DNA of 60,000 nucleotides from Lineus longissimus (lineage: Eukaryota > Nemertea > Pilidiophora > Heteronemertea > Lineidae). The notes below the pieces were generated by a model. That model saw only the letters and a program-made list of their open reading frames with translations. It was not told the origin of the DNA and ran no database searches. The stretch lies in NCBI RefSeq assembly GCF_910592395.1, contig NC_088309.1:19348599-19408598 (forward strand), written 5' to 3'. Shown piece by piece: positions 30,001-42,000 of this stretch (the stretch's first letter is position 1; each line of letters starts with the position of its first letter). The position numbers and the translations under genes are program-made.

Positions 30001-33000
30001 GTGACAAATTTTCTTATTTAAGCCTTTACGGAAATGTATTTTGGTACGAAACTTCACACGTTTATAGAAAAGATCAACGAGAATGTGTTCAAATGCCCTC
30101 ATAACGATGAGTTCAACGAAATTTGGTCAAAACAACCTTCGAATGGAGTCAACTTTCTTTGCGAAATTGAAGCGACGACCTCATTATTTATCGTAATTTA
30201 TGCAGATCTGAGTCCAGCTGATGGGTGATGTTCTGATTTGTGTTCAAACTATTGGAAACTTCGGAAATTAGTTCTATTAATTCTACTATTCTGCAGGAGT
30301 ATATTATAGCCATTGACAGCTAAAAGCACGAAAACTTTGTTGTTGATCGTCGGGGCGGATTGATATGTGGTTGTGCGTCCAAGGCGATTAGGTCATTCAG
30401 TTAGTTTGAGAAAGATCATGATCATAAAGATGCGTGTTGTGTTATCATAACCGGAAAATAAGTTGAAGTTATTATTAGTACTACGATTCTTACATGAGTA
30501 AAAAGTAGACGTTTTAAGCAACACAATAATGTTACTCCCGTAAAAAAACTGTCAATTCTCCTTACCACAGAAGCCAAGCCATCGCTGTTATAGTGTTAAG
30601 TTATGCAGGGGCTTAATCAATTACCTGCACTCCCTGTGGGGTGAATAACATTACCTTTTGAACAGCTGGCTGTAGGGGGATGATTGGAACAGCCGGTATG
30701 CGAAATTTTTTTCTGCAGGATACTTCTGCCACAGTGTACATCTGACAGCCAATCACAATTGGCGCGATCTTTGACGTCACACTGTTTATTTATGCATGAT
30801 AATGCAAATACAATGGACGATACCGAGTCGCATGCCGAGTGCCACTTCAACTGTGAATGTGACAATAGTTCATTGTCTGACCCCAATTATGCACAACTCA
30901 AGGTTTGTGTCGTCGTGTTTAGGAATGAATTGCACAGATTCATTGTAAAATTGATGATATTATGCGTACAAAAGAGGCATCAGCTGATCTGATCGCTACA
31001 TTGCAGTGCATGCATTGATTTGTGAAATTTTAAGGGGCAGTGTCACTGACAGTGTTGCCAATGTTGATAATTATTAAAGGGACAGTGTATCCGATGTCTC
31101 GCGATTTGTGAAATTTTAAGGGGCAGTGACACTGACAGTGTTGCCAATGTTGATAATTATTAAAGGGACAGTGTATCCGATGTCTGCTGTTGATTTTGGT
31201 AGTTTGAACATTGTTGAAGGGCCATTGTATAAAACACATTTTGACAAGCAAACAAAATAAATTGAATGGTGGCGTCACCTATGCATATACATGCAGCAGA
31301 ACTAGTTACACGGTTGACAGATAAACATTCAACCTCGGCTATTTTGCCGAGCACAGTGCGCCTTTAACAGACAAGTCCAATAAATACAGTCCACTCGACA
31401 ATGAAAATACATGTTAAGATACTGCAAATAAATATATTTTAGCTAATATACTCCTCTAACCATTTGCTAACTTGTTCTTTCCAAGATTATCAGAACACGT
31501 GGCATTGTTGACATTATTGCGCCATGTGGAAAGATGATGTCAACAAAGACACGTGCTTGCCTTGAATTCTGATTGGCTGTCAGGTGTACACTATGCCAGA
31601 AGTATCCTGCAGAAAAAAATTTCGCAGCCGGTATACCTGCTGACCTGCTGAACCCAGCTTAATGTTATTTTCAATCCACGATTGCAGGTCACCTGATTTT
31701 CTAGATTTCGCGGGAAATGAAATTGTAAACAAACGCATGTGTGCCTTGCATGTGTGCAGTTCAAATGTAAACAAAAATGTATTTTTGGTACTTTTGGTTG
31801 CTGGACTTGGGTTTTCCCGCAGTTAGGAGCTGGGGTCAAATTGGTGGTCAATTGTTTATGGGTGCTGTTTTAGTCAGAGGTAGCCCTTGATTATGAAATG
31901 AAGGGATTTTCAAATTAAGGTGACCATGGTCTTTTTATGTGCTCACCACAGCTTTCATTTTCAATACTTGATGGATATGAAGAGGCGTGCGGAACCTGAC
32001 ATGGCCTTACCAAGGAGCTCCTCACGGTGCTGAACTTCTAGCTTGTCTGTGGACTAAGTGCCTTTTTGACCGAGACATTGCTACATGTAGGAGGAGCACG
32101 CATTTTAAATTTATAGTAGTGATAGTACAGTTAGTTCGAGCCATTTGGATGCCGACATGTGAAGGCCTAGCTGGGTTCTCCTTCTTCTCCGTATAAAAAG
32201 GGGCATATTGCTGACTAAGGAACAAGGCATATTGACATTGCCTCATCATCTCTATCGGACCAATTGATATACTTTTATATGCACGCATACATCACGCCAT
32301 TTCAGGGTCTGAGTCTGTGGACAATTGGTTTGATTAATTTGTCTCTTCGATATTGCTCCTTTATTGCATTAGATTTTCATCGCAATTCAATCTATTCAAG
32401 ATGTAGCCAATTTAAACCTGTCTGCGCCAAGGATAGATCGACTCACTAGGGATACGCAGTAGAGCACAATGTCATGAAAAATGACCCTTTGTATTGTAAA
32501 TTCCAACCACCTGCAGGACAGGTCAATTTCTCTCAATAAAATTAATTTTGTTGACTCCTGTAACCTTACCTTATTAAAAAAAAGACAGTGGTGTTAGTCC
32601 CAAACTGGTCATTTCTATTTATTTTGACCTCTGTTAAATCAGGATACCTCTCAATTACAGACAGAATTTGTATCCTTGTGCTGTACAACCCAGCCTGGAC
32701 ATACCGCAGTTGTCCATGGAGAAGTCTCATCCTCTCTGACACTTCTTTTCTGTAAAGCTACCGATACAACATACTGAACTAGGGATATATTCCGTTGCCT
32801 CCTGTAATATTTGCATACCATGGCTGATTAGTTTAATCATATTTCATCCAGCTGGCAGCTCTGCATTGGAAATTTTAGTGGTATAACGTGTTCTCTTGAC
32901 CTTCAAACAGTAGTAAAAAGCCGATATTTACTACTTTACACCCTCAGTCCTATGTTATTAGGTCATCCAGCTGAGCGCCAGGCCCTTGGGCCTCTTGTTC

Positions 33001-36000
33001 AGTCAACCATCTGCCATCTGCTTCTTGCCTTGGGGGAGACTGTTGCCTGTCTTCCAGTCCTGATCTGGCCCATTGAGTGGACAGGTCCTGATGGATGATT
33101 GTGGTCCCTGTCTGGTTCTGTTGTCCCTCTTTCCCAGGGGTCTCCAGTCGGTCAATCTAGGACTCGGGGACATGCTCCTTACTCTTGTTTAAGGGTATGA
33201 ATCAAAATGACCTCAGATCAACCCTTGTTATTGACATTCACAATGAAGTGATGGATGATGGTCGCTCCTGCAAAAAATGAAAAGTGGTATCGTTATTGAT
33301 TAGCCACTCCTACTAGACATTTCTACATCATTTGCGGCATTGTGGTCATTGTGAATTGCATGATACCTTGTGGTAGGTTGCTTCATGTCATCAGTCCAAA
33401 ATTTTAGTACGTTGGAGGGTGTGTCATGACTCTCTAGACCGAGTATCAGTCCAGCGTAGTGAAGCTTGGTCCTTCATTGAGGCCTGTTGACGAGTTTGAT
33501 AAAAGGAGGTCTGTTTTAAGCCTGTTGATACTTGGTCAAATGTGTTCTGCATCCTGTTGGTCATATGTCAGTGATTTCAAAGAATGATTTACCTCTGATC
33601 TCGGTGAATAAAAAAGTGAATTAATGTAAGTTAAAGAACTTCACAATGTACAACATTCTCAATTCCCCAGCTCTGTCTTACCTGAAATCTTTCATTAGAA
33701 CCCAGATGAGCAACCTGAGCAATTCAGACTGGGGTAGCCATTTCAAGACCTGAGTGGAGTATGCCATGTTAGGTAATGAGACCTGCCGATAAATCGGGGA
33801 CCTCTTGACTGGTAGTCAGAGACTCGAGCCACTACACCACGGCAGCTCCGGAGCCACCGTGGATCCATTTTAGTAGGCCTAGAACCATTTTGATAAAAAA
33901 AGTTGTAGATCCTGATCTAGGTTCCTAAGATAAGGGGTGAGGAGACAATAACCTCATAAATTCCCATACATCCAAAATTTATAAATACTCCCAAAAAATC
34001 TAATTAGATATCCAATCAAGCTGATCTCGGTGTCAACTTTTATCTTGGTAATGATATTTTAGATTGTCAACGCTTTAGTGTGTCTGGACAATATGAAACT
34101 TCTGTGTTGGTTCTTTGGTGTCTCAACAAGTAGAAACATCTGATGAATGAGCTTGTCAGTAGAAACATCTGATGAATGAGCTGGCCAATAGAAAATCACT
34201 ACATTCAATATGTCATAGAATTGTTTCACAGTTGCTGAATTCTTCTGTAATTTTTCGGGGTTTGCAACTCAAGTTGTTAAGAAATTCTGAGCGCTGTAAA
34301 CTGATGAATTTTCGCAGGTTTTGAGAAGGATCTAAGTTGCAATGCCCAATTGAATTTCTTCATGACTAATGTATCATTACTTACAGTCCTTGCTTTACAT
34401 TATTTTTGATGAAACGGTAATTGAGAATTAACCTGATTTGGCATGTTATTCGACCTTTTTGAGCAGCAGATGTAGGCCTCCGGGCCGATGGTGTTTACTC
34501 AAGAAGTAAAAAATGAATAATTAGCTGTTAGAGAGGCATGGAAAGCCATATGTGTAAAGTTTAGATGTAAATATGCACTGCTGATGCATAGAGATGGATG
34601 TGAATATATACCGAGTTGTATAATGTAGATTTTTAACACTCAGTAGTTGGATATAGGGAGATTGGCTTGAGGGTTGAGCAGTTGCCACAAACTAGGACAA
34701 TAACCTCATCAATTCCCATTAGAATAGGTCCAATTTGATGTATTCTTGCCTGGTACCCATGTCGGAAAGGAATGTTCAATCTGCATGTCCACTTTTGTTA
34801 CAAAACCGTCAGAAGTTTTCAATTTAGTAGGAAAAATTTACCTTAAGCAGGCTCAATTTTCGTTGTCATGTTCCACAATATCCCAATGACACTTTAATTT
34901 TAGGTACATTCGTTTTCTGTTGAAAATTACACCGAACACTATGAAATTGTCTCCTGGTGAGGTTCATATTAATCATAACCATACGACAGTTTTTGCCCAT
35001 TGCCTTGATGAATCTATGCCTTCAATTGAGCCTGATGAACTCTATAAACTATTTCGTCTCTTTCAATCTTGATAATAAAGGGAGTTCGAACCTATTCTAG
35101 TAAAGGTCTTGAAGTGAACAACCTATTATCACGCATCCTATGAAAAAAGTTATCAAGTGCTTTCATGAACATAAAGAAGTATCTTACAATAATGTTGCTT
35201 CAGGCTTTTCTCGTTGTTCTGATGATCCTCTGTTGTCCAGTGAACTTGCCTGTACAAAGTTCTGTCACACCTTCCAAGGGAGCACCCACAGAATGCCATA
35301 TCACTGAAGGAGAGGGGTGTCATCTCTAATAATGGGAAGACACCAGTTAGGCATGCAACAATGAACTTTTGTGTGTTTTATCAATTACGGCCAGCAATGA
35401 AAAACCAACTGAAATTGTCTCTTCTGGTAAAAATAGGAGTCACCTTTTTACCTCTTTGAGAAAATGGACCTGTTAGTAACCCCGTAGCACGCACAGAAGC
35501 ACGCACAGCACCCACGAGGTATGATGTCAGGTAGCCAATGGTTTCGGATGACCATTTGGAAACTGATAGCATGGCCTTCAGCAACACTTGCTTACAATAA
35601 CAACACAACCACTTGACCATTAGGTGTCACCTTCAAACCAGAAAGCCACGGGTTCCAGGCAACTAAATTGAAGCTATTTTAAGGCAGCTCCGGTTGCTCC
35701 TGGAAGTGGTAGATTGGCGCGTGTGTGCTGGCGTATCTGTCTCCGTATGAAAGTCAAATGGATGAGATTTAGATGTGCGCTTCAGAATGGTTCTACGACT
35801 TGGACTTGGCTTAGCCACAATGTAATGCTCTGTAGGCCTACTCAGGATATTGTTGCCCTTTTCACCAATATCTCTACCCCCTACCCCCACCCCCACACCA
35901 ACGTTTGAAGCAAATATCAATGGAAGGTCATTCTTGGGTCACTTGTCTTCAAGATTGACCATGTGACACCAAGTCAATGCTAGTCTGTCTGCATGTGCAT

Positions 36001-39000
36001 GACTGACCACTCACTATATAATGTGTTGTATGTCTTTCCTAATGGAATGGACAGTGGAATCAAGAGACTGTCTGGTCTTCCTTGAAAGTGTCCATATAAA
36101 ATGGGTCTTCAAGAAATTACCTGTCAAAATGAACTGATAGGAGATAAACCAGCTTTTGTGAAATAGCTTTCAGTGGTTTTCCAGTCAATATAAATTTTCA
36201 TCATTTTGAATGACTTTCTTGTAAATGGGCAACAAACAGCTTGACCAGTTCATGATACCCACGAGAAGTTTTGTCCTGTTTTGCGTTGTTTATCAAGAAT
36301 ACTAAAGGAATGTGTCAGCCTTTCTCTCCCTTGCTCAGTCAAATGAACTGGAAACATTCTTTTGGCCAAATCTACCCAAAGTAAAGTCAAATAGGCCTAA
36401 AACATTAAACTTTATAATGCGCCTAAACTTTGTAATAAAAATGTCCTTCAAAGAGCTATCTCTGAAAAATAGACAATTCAGATTAGATTCATTTAGTTGG
36501 TAGACATGACATTATTTGTTAAATTTTACTAACTTGCTTTTGATATCTTGAATTTTGGCCCCACCTGTCTAAAAGACGACTGAAATCTTTTCTCAAAATG
36601 ACCTTCTGGAACTTCCTGCTTGCTTGCCTTGATCGTAACCACACCAGTGCTGTTCGGTGGCACTCTCATCAAAGTGTCTCACTCTCAATCTAAGGGTCGT
36701 GGGTTCAAACCTGGTCACCACTTTGTCCTTAGGTCAAGTTCTGTGTGTGCTGTGAGCAGTGCTAGTGCCAGTGTGGATACCAATTTTATAGCAGTGTAGT
36801 AAAGTGCTTTGAGACTGTTCTCTGTTGGCACAAAAGCTCCTTTAATCTTGAAGTGCTACTCCTGTGGATACCTATTTGATAGTAGTTTAGTAAAGTGCTT
36901 TGAGACTGCCCCTGTTAGTACTAAAGAAATGGATAAAACCAGCCATTATTACGCATGTACAGGACTATGAAGGGAGGAGGGAAGTAAAAAAAAAGCGACA
37001 TCTTGGGGATGGGAGCATCTTAACCCTTGATTAGTTACGATGAGATAGAAGGCTAACGATCTTCCTTGCGCACAATCACTGGTATGGACTCTACAGGGTA
37101 ACCCAGCACACAATCACTGGTATGGACTCTACAGGGTAACCCAGCACACAATCACTGGTATGAAACCCAGCAAATTGGCATTGCACAGGCTATCATCATA
37201 TTCTGTTGTTTTCTCAGCTGTGTCCTGCAGATGTGCCCAAGATAGCCACTTCTATCAAAACAGGATCAAGTTACTGTCAGTGTGGCGGCCAGATGATTTG
37301 ATTGAGAATTTTATAAAAATACTTGGTTTCATTCTGTGCCAGGAAACCTTCATGGCCAATCCAGGGTCGCCAGCATTGGGAAACAGTTTTGTCGATCATA
37401 ATTTCTTTTAGGTAGCAATTCACGTTTTCTATAACATCGTTATGTGTTTTTATCCAAAGGAGAACTTGATTATTGCGGTTATTCTCAATATTGTCTCCTT
37501 TTCGTGTCTTTGCAGGTTTAAGTAGTTTAGAAGTGCAGACGTTTGAGGGTAACATAACATCACCAGATCACTTCAAATTATTATTAACGGATGGAAATTC
37601 AATCATAGTTGGTGCTAGGTAAGCAACAGTTGACATCTCAACTTAAGTCGTTGGAAGGGGAGATGTTTGGCATAGTGCATAGTTAGAGTGCCAGGCTCAT
37701 TATTGGGAGATCTTGGGTCAGATTCTTGAAAGGATCATCCTTTAGTCCTTGAGCAAGACACTTGACCCTAAATTGCTACGTCCTTCAAATGAGACGTACA
37801 ACCAAGACGAAGATGGAGTCATGAGGCCAATGAACCCAACTGGTGCTTTACCGTGGTGGCACACAAAACACTCGTCCCGCTTTGGGAGGAGGAATACTCC
37901 CCGAAGAATTTCACTTCCAAGTGCAGAGTGAATGCTGAAGAAGAAGAAGAGTAGCTTGAATAGGCATGGTGTTTTCCTAATGGCCTGTTGATGCAGATCA
38001 GCCCAGGTTGCTTCCTAACTTCCCTCTTTCTTTATCAGTTGATACCCCTAGAGACCCCTATTAGAATAAGGTGGCACTAAAATTGTTAAAATCCTCTTTT
38101 TGAAGCACCGTTCTTCTACATTGTTTTCCTTCTCTTTACAGGAACTATCTTTATAACATAAGTTTAATCACATTAAAACAAAATAAGGTAAATATGATGT
38201 TTTGATTACTTATAATTTGCAATCGCTATTGTTTAATAGTAATGTTCTTAGGACTAATCTGATGTTGCCAAAAGAGTGTAAGACCTCCGAGTATCAAATT
38301 TCTAAGAAATTAAATTTAGGTATTATTTCAGTAGCCTCGAGTACCCACCACCTGAAGGTGAGAAATTGGCCCTGGGGGTAAAATAGCCCCCCCCTCGGAA
38401 AATCTTATTTTGACCCGACCAGGCTATGACAACTTTAGCCCATGGAGTTATCTTCTTAACATATTTCGCCCTACTTTGGGCCTGTGTCATCCCATCTTAC
38501 GGTACCCAAATTATCAGATCTGTTATGATGTTTATTCTGATGTTCCCTCTTGTATTTCCAGCGAATAGAATGGTATTCAAAAGCTAAATCAATACAGACA
38601 TGTCGGTTACGAATGAAGACGACGCAGGAGTGTCAGAATTACATTCGAGTGGTCGCCAAAATGTCGCAGAACTACATCTATGTGTGTGGCACGCACGCGT
38701 TTGATCCGACGTGTCGAACATATCGAAGCCTTCCAGTAAGTGAAAATGGTCACCATAAACCGCCAAATTTTCATGGGTGGTTTTTTGGGTGAATTTGGCA
38801 AATCTTTTTTCTTCCCCTTTCTGGCAGCGTTATGGGACCATCTCAACATATCGAAGCCTTCCAGTAAGTGAAAATGGTCACCATTAACCGCCAAATTTTC
38901 ATGGGTGGTTTTTTGGGTGAATTTGGCAAATCTTTTTTCTTCCCCTTTCTGGCAGCGTTATGGGACCATCTCAAGCATCTTTGACACAAGGCTCTTAGGT

Positions 39001-42000
39001 GGCAACGAACTGTAGGTCTTAGATCTGTGAAACTAGAGTCTGTTAAAGTTTTGCACAATCAGTTCAGTTCAAATTACTTCAGGCTCTTGTTCTGCAGCAG
39101 GTTCGTTTCAAAAGTCACTTGAGATAAGCTTGAATGAAACAGGGGACATTTCAATCAGGCATGAAATTGCTTCTGAAAAAACTGACGGTGATGACTGGTG
39201 CAGGTGACCTGGATGACAATATATTTTCTTTGTTGTCATCCAGTGCACTTCAGCCTAATCATAACTAGCGTCAACCCTCTCCTAGCTTTGAGTGTTTTCT
39301 GCATTTGATTGGACAACATCTTTGTCAAAATAACATGAGTGCTCAAAAAACATGAGGTAAAAATCTTTGTTTTCTCCAGTTACAACCATATCCTGGCCAG
39401 CTTCCAAATGATGGTTTTTGGCATTCAACCTGTCTTGAGATGGTTTCAAGAAGTAAGGCCAAAGGGAACAAATTCAGTGCTTATAGTAGGACTAATTGAG
39501 TGGAGATCTTAAAGATGAAATTTCAATATTTCATCTCTGTTCACCTCAGCTTCTAAGACAGTAAAAACAGCAGTATAAACTTTTAACCCCAACTTAACAT
39601 GTCCCTTTATGTCTTTTAACAGGATGACTCTGTGCCAGGGTATTTATATGAAGATGAAAGTGAAGAAAAGGGAACAGCCCGATGTCCATATGATCCCTCT
39701 CTAAATAGTACATCATTATATACTGGTGAGTCAGAATTTCTCATATCTGTATCAACTCGCCATTGACATTTTGCAGGAAATTAACGGATTTAAAAGGATA
39801 GTTGGCGAGATGTATCGCATTATTAGTAAAACATCCCACACAGGTGGACATAGCTTGTAGTTGATATCATACCTTTGGCAAAATCCAAACAGGTTACTTC
39901 GCAGATAATGCCGATACTGATACAGTTGCAAGGGCCTGCTGTAGGGGGATGATTCAGTAACTGAAGAAGATGAGGCTGAAAGCCAGACATTGATTACGAC
40001 AACATCTCGAGGTTCACATTTGTATAAAACAACTGTCTGAGTTCCTGAACAGCGGATGTAAATAACAGGTTCTTGCAGGGAAAAAGTTAGAAATATAGCT
40101 TTTTCCTCTGTCATGTTTTTCTAGTCGACGAAAGACACCACTTGGTGCTGTGTTGTTTTTTGTCACCAGTGACGACTCTTCAAGTTAATTAGTTCAAGAT
40201 AACTGATCAGATATGCACATGTTTCAAGCCAATGGATCATGTCACAATACAACCTGAAGTCATTATAGTAAACTTTTTTCACCTGGATAGAAAACTTTTT
40301 TCATCTTTGCATCTGTTTTACGTCTTTTTCATAAAAACGTTCTACTTTTCAGATGGAACATTATACTCAGCCACATATGCGGACTTTTTGTCACGCGATG
40401 CTCTCATTTACACGGGATCAATACGAACAGAACAATATGATTCAAAATGGCTGAATGGTAAGTCAAGAGATATTTAAAGCGCTAATTGTTTATCAATTTT
40501 GAAAATATCGTCATTTTTGAAAATATAAAAACCGACATCCTGGTCTTAGTAGAGTAACAGCTGTTTATTTTTAAAAACTGTCTATCTCCACCCACACATA
40601 GGCTTTGTCCGACTTGTAATGTGTTTTTAGCATTAACCCTTTGCTGTTTGATGCCAAATTGAATACTTTTAATACACACCCTACAACAAGTCTTTACGAA
40701 TTCTTGATATAACCCAACATGAGTAAAAAAATTTTTGTTTGCATGAAACTTTTGTGGAAAGAAATTGTCTCGACCAGTTACCGTAGATTGACTTTGTGAT
40801 AATTACCCTTTTCAGATCCAAATTTTGTGAGTACGTATGAATACGGGGAGAAAATATACTACTTCTTCCGAGAGACAAGCGTGGAATACATCAACTGTGG
40901 GAAGGTATGTAATCATACGATGACTGTAAATGTAGTACCGGTTTACGGTACACTGCTGGTAATATGGATGGTTATTGCCTGATTACTGGTTCCTTACAGT
41001 AGGGGTACATAGGATTGGGAAAACTGGGTTGGTAAGCCAAATCAACCAGCAGAATAAAACAATCCTTAGTACTGCAACAGGTGAATCAAGGGGCAGTTAA
41101 TTCAAGGAAATATTCAATGTGTCCAAGGCAAAACTGAAAATAAGACATCAAGTTGTCATCAGGACGATGAAAATGAATCGGGTTTTGCTCTGGAATTGTC
41201 GTCTGGTGAGATTTTCATGGAGGTGGCTTTTTTCTCTTTGAACAAACTATCCTACTCAATGGGACTGAATAGTTGCCAATGAGTTACCTTTTAGGGACAC
41301 CAATAGTGTGAGAAAAGGGAATTGGGCCACGCTGAGTCCTACATCATTGAAAAACCGTGAAGTAGCTCGGCTCTTCTACTTGATATTGGAGTTAACTTCT
41401 TCGTCTTTCCGTTTGCAGGCAGTTTATTCACGGGTTGCTCAGATATGTAAGAAAGACAACGGTGGGAGAATGGTGTTACGGGACGTGTTTACGTCGTTTT
41501 TCAAGGCGCGGTTGAACTGCTCAATATCAGGAGAATTTCCGTTTTATTTTGATGAAATACGTGAGTAGCTTTTCATTCTGTTCAAATCTTTGGGTCTGAC
41601 CTGATGCAGCAAAAAAGGCAGGTATAAAAGGACGTTTATTTTTAATGAAAGAGTGTGACCCAAATTTGAATGAAATTGTATTATGGTTACAAAAACTTCC
41701 CATTATACTATTAAGCATTTGCCAAATCTGCATGGAAAACTCATATTTCAGAGATCTCGGGGGGCAGTAACCTCCCTGCCCCCCCCCCCCCCCCCTACTT
41801 GAAGCATGGGTTGTAGAAAACCATGATTGTATTTTTTCAGAATCAACAACCGAGATTGGGAATGGCAACCTCGGTGCGACAAACCATAGTATCTATAGGA
41901 ATGATATGATATATGGGGTCTTCAATACACCTGAGTAAGTCTTGTAGTGATGATGGAATGAGCCTGGGTTTTTAGCAGGCTGACAATGAAGCCTCTGCAT

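Noticed and set aside
28180-30228. Repeated frame containing [10 protein letters not shown] as a transposon protein
   Set aside because: It is present in both element copies only because the DNA is duplicated. It is short, lacks any known transposase motif and is interrupted.
36645-36715. tRNA gene
   Set aside because: It has a good box B, but the box A is degenerate and no acceptor or anticodon stem can be formed. It fits a SINE remnant.
38973-39020. Second-copy acceptor at 38955 opening a longer alternative exon
   Set aside because: From this acceptor the only nearby donor (GTGGCA) leaves phase 1, which does not fit exon 5, and the frame meets a stop within 20 codons.
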